Assembly (NCBI RefSeq): GCF_030867145.1
Contig: NC_134429.1
Location: 19,019,115 to 19,083,114, forward strand
Length of the DNA stretch: 64,000 nucleotides
Source of the DNA: Opisthocomus hoazin
Taxonomy: Eukaryota; Chordata; Aves; Opisthocomiformes; Opisthocomidae
Direction: 5' to 3'
The stretch's first letter is position 1, and every line of letters starts with the position of its first letter. Positions 60,701-64,000 of this stretch are shown in pieces. The notes beneath the pieces were generated by a model that was given only the letters and a program-made list of their open reading frames with translations, searched no databases and was not told the DNA's origin. The position numbers were made by a program, and so were the translations under genes.

Positions 60701-63700
60701 AATACCAGCATCTTGTTCCTCCTTCACCCTCACCCTCCCTGTTTACTTTGGGAACTTGGGGGTGTGACTACTTTGGAAAATACACTCAATTTCAATACAG
60801 CATGAAAAGTTTAGATTCCTCTATAAGCAGTGAACAGTTCTGATTTTTCTTTTAAATTAAAGTTAGCAAAACCAGACTTTATTGGCAAATATCTGAATTT
60901 CTGTTACCAGATGATAATCTATGAGAAGTGAAGTTCTTCTATCCTGCAGGATCTTTTTTCATTCTATTCAGTATTAGACTGGAAGAATGGAAACCAGTTT
61001 CTTAGAAAAGCCACCGTTCAGGTTTAGTTCCAGAGGACAGGCAATATTTCAGAGAAGTAACTACTTGAGCTATAACAGCCTCTCACATCACTTGCACAAA
61101 ATCGATGACCAGAAGGCAATGCAGAAACATTTTTGTGTGCTTATACACTGGCTTCTATACAGATAAACACTAGAAAATGTTCCTTATTACACTGGAGCTT
61201 GCTCCACTCAGTTTTTTCAGCCCGGACTGGGGGGAGCTGGACACCGACTGAAGTTGCCTTACCCAGCCCATGTGTAAGCACAAGGCAAGACAGCTTGTTT
61301 CGGCAAGACTGCCACGCGGTGTGCAAGCGTACTGCCAAACAGCAGGCTTCACACTCTGAAATTTCTTAAAAAGGAGTCAAGCCTATATCTATTTTCATGT
61401 AGCTCTGGTATGCTTCATCATCTCTTCTTGTAATTTCTTTTAAATCCTTAGCCTTAATGTATCCCTGCTGAATCACTCACACACACGGCATCTCTCATGC
61501 TCCAGGAGTATCTGGATGCTGAACAGCAGCTCAAATGTATTCTAACAACAAGTACTATTTTTGATCTCTGAAGTATTCCCAGAAAGGAGTAAATGCTATT
61601 ATTACAATCTGATGAGCAAAACAAGACGGTATATTTGAGCTTTGGGGAAAAATAAAGTGCAAAGATGAAAAAGAATTCTGGAATCGTAGCTACTGACTTC
61701 CTGCACTAGCTACTGGCCAAAACCCCCACTGCACTTCTAGAAAGTGCTAATAAAACTCACAGAAAATATTTTTAAAAGGAATAATAATAATTTATCAAAT
61801 CTACATTACCCAAAGGAAGGGAAAAAAGGTAATGAATGATTTGTTAAAGAAAGCTTATCCATTTAGTTTAAAAAGAACTAATGTTAATTTCTTACATGAG
61901 AAATAAATGTAAGCATTTTTTGCAGTGAATTATTTTAGTTACATTGAACTGATAATACTAATTGCAAGTTGCTGACAATAATCCTACAGCTACAGATGTC
62001 ATATCTGCTAGACCTTTATTTGCTTAGCAGAAGACAGGATAAGACTCTTACTGTAAAGTTCACCATGAGCTCCCTACACCCGTCTGTACTCAAAATCCTG
62101 CCTACTACCTGCAAATAACACTAATGTTTAACTATATCATACTTTGAAAACAAAGGAAATAAATTATTGCACTCACTTCTTAAAGAGTTCTGCACTGTCC
62201 TGTAATATCTGTGAACAAATCAATTCACTGAAACAAAAAGTTCTTCTTTCTCTCTAAGCAAATGCAAAAGAACTTCCTCGGACTGGAAATTCAGCAACTC
62301 TGCTGCAGTGCTCCAAGTGAAAACAAACCACTGTCAGACACACACTGTTAGAAAAGCATCCTCAGCCTTACAAAACCTTCACTACCAAGACAGTAACAAC
62401 CTTTACATCTGAATCCTTCTCTCAGTGACCTCCTCCACGCACAACCTCCTCACAATGCAGGTTCTGACACCAGAGTTCATCAGCTGTTATTAAACAAACT
62501 TACCCCCTTCAACCTCCGTTTCCCCAGGCCGCTCTGTCCAGCGGATCTGGAGCATGCTCGATTTTCTATTTGGCTGTATTTGCCTCTAAAGAAAACTTCT
62601 CCCTGCCAGCACAACCTCTCATCTGCTCGCAAACATCATCCCTGTAACACAACAGCATACCTCGGAGCATTCCATCGAGTTGTTCTTCCCGACTAGCTGG
62701 CCTGGCAGCTACTCTGTGTGCCAAAAGCTTCTGCCCCAGCCTAGAAAGAAAACGGCCTGCGCAGCACCTTCGAAGAGTCTCTTCTCAAGTCAGACGCAGG
62801 AAGCTTTACTTTATTAATATAGAAAGATTTAGCTGGGTCTAGTAAAACGTGCTTCAGTGGCCACCCTGACTGTGCTAATCCTGCCCTACTGCATATCTTG
62901 CTGCCATGGAAATGATTCATTTATTTACCAGAAACAAAATCAGCTGCAGGGTTGTTATTGTTTTTGTGGGCTTGATTTTTTAGGGAGGGAAGGAGGGTTA
63001 GAAGCCCTACAAGCCTTAGGAAGGCTTGGAGTACATTCAGGTTAGCTACTGATCTTGCCAACCCTTTCTGCACAGGAATATCCAGGTGAAATACAAAGCA
63101 TTCAGAAGGCTAATTTCTGTATCTTCAGGTGTTGGCAACTTCACTGCAACTGCAAAATAAGTTCTTGAAACTAATTCAGGACCAAATCTTCAATGTTTAT
63201 TTAGTTACCCTTTAAACTCTTTGGAAACACCCAGCCTTTAAACAGAATTTGAAGAAACTGCTGCTGTTCAACAGGTTTTTAAGCCATGACTAACTGCTAG
63301 ACCAAAGAGATCCACCGAGTTCAATAAGCTAATAAACCATTTGTAAACGTAGCAAGTGCTTAAGTATCTCCAGGACTACCTGTTCTTTGCTGTTTCCATT
63401 CTATCTGGAATTTAAGAATATCACATTGCACCTTATTTGTTTCCGCTACAGATCTCCATGAGCCACCAGAGGTCTGCAATCTTGTTGTTCTCTGACAACC
63501 AACAGAAATCTGTAATGGGTTTTCACAGCTCATTTGGATGAGCAACAGCTCCAGAGACAGTGTTCAGAGAACGCTGTCACTGCAGCCACGAAAGGGAAGA
63601 ATATTAGTTTCGACTGATCTGACATCTTTAAAAATAGGGATTTTGAACCTGAGAAATGTATTGGCTTATAAACCTCTTATATGGAATAACAAAAATATCT

Positions 63701-64000
63701 TTAGAGATTAACCAGGATGTTGCGAAATGGAGAGCTTTTTCACAAAAAGCAAGGAGTAATTCACATTCTGTCTGCACAAAAAGAAAAAGTAATTAAGTCA
63801 TGCACATATGGCATCACAGCCCGCCTTTGCAATAGCGTTAACTCTGATGAATTCCTGCACTGCTCACAGGTGTCAGACTATGCAATTACATAGGAATTCC
63901 TTTACAATTCAGCTTTAGTGACGTGCATATTGATTAGGAATCTATGCTGAAGGTATTTTGTTACAATATTCACACCATTACTTTATAAATAGGTAGACAG
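57748..64000 (-). other. DVL1 intronic sequence at the right edge
   Basis: I searched for the preceding DVL1 exon (acidic DSDEDGSTS-type segment) and for the DIX domain and found neither. The sequence is AT-rich and unique, with no CR1. It is most simply the intron upstream of the basic-stretch exon, continuing beyond the window. Confidence 0.6.

Noticed and set aside
57748-64000. Searched for DVL1 upstream exons, including the DIX domain
   Set aside because: No frame with the acidic segment, the Gly/Pro linker or the DIX motifs was found, so they must lie beyond the right edge.
1-64000. Looked for tRNA genes, CRISPR arrays, the miR-200/429 cluster and LTR elements
   Set aside because: None recognised by eye. 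The mobile elements seen are all CR1 LINE fragments.

Overview
The window is vertebrate nuclear DNA, almost certainly from a bird. Multi-exon genes with GT-AG introns, several antisense CR1 LINE tails carrying the (ATTCTRTG)n-type 3' end, and compact gene spacing all point to Aves. The gene order INTS11 - CPTP - TAS1R3 - DVL1 matches human 1p36.33, which in chicken lies on a microchromosome. I cannot name the species.

Layout from left to right. 1-2.6 kb: no identifiable gene. 2.8-4.4 kb (+): an apparently intact single-exon class A GPCR of the P2Y/PAF-receptor-like group, with its own poly(A) signal. 5.3-17.1 kb (-): INTS11, the Integrator endonuclease, with all 17 coding exons recoverable as a 600-residue protein. 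17.1-17.76 kb: a CpG-rich bidirectional promoter with two tandem repeat blocks and paired NRF1-like sites. 17.76-18.49 kb (+): CPTP, the ceramide-1-phosphate transfer protein, in two exons (214 residues). 22.8-29.6 kb (+): TAS1R3, the common subunit of the sweet/umami taste receptor, in six exons (850 residues), with CR1 fragments upstream and in its introns. 29.6-41.4 kb: the convergent space between TAS1R3 and DVL1, holding a CpG-rich patch and a few exon-like minus-strand ORFs I cannot assign. 41.4-57.7 kb (-): the last ten coding exons of DVL1 (basic stretch, PDZ, DEP and C-terminal tail). The exons for the DIX domain lie beyond the right edge. 57.7-64 kb: DVL1 intron.

The genes do not form a pathway. 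The block is a conserved syntenic neighbourhood: GPCR and INTS11 are tail to tail, INTS11 and CPTP head to head across a shared promoter, CPTP and TAS1R3 in tandem, and TAS1R3 and DVL1 tail to tail. The most notable points are the P2Y-like receptor in the slot that PUSL1 occupies in human, a GC-AG intron in INTS11, tandem GC-box repeats in the shared promoter, the same-direction CR1 cluster over TAS1R3, and possible unassigned exons between TAS1R3 and DVL1. I saw no retroviral or other virus-derived element.
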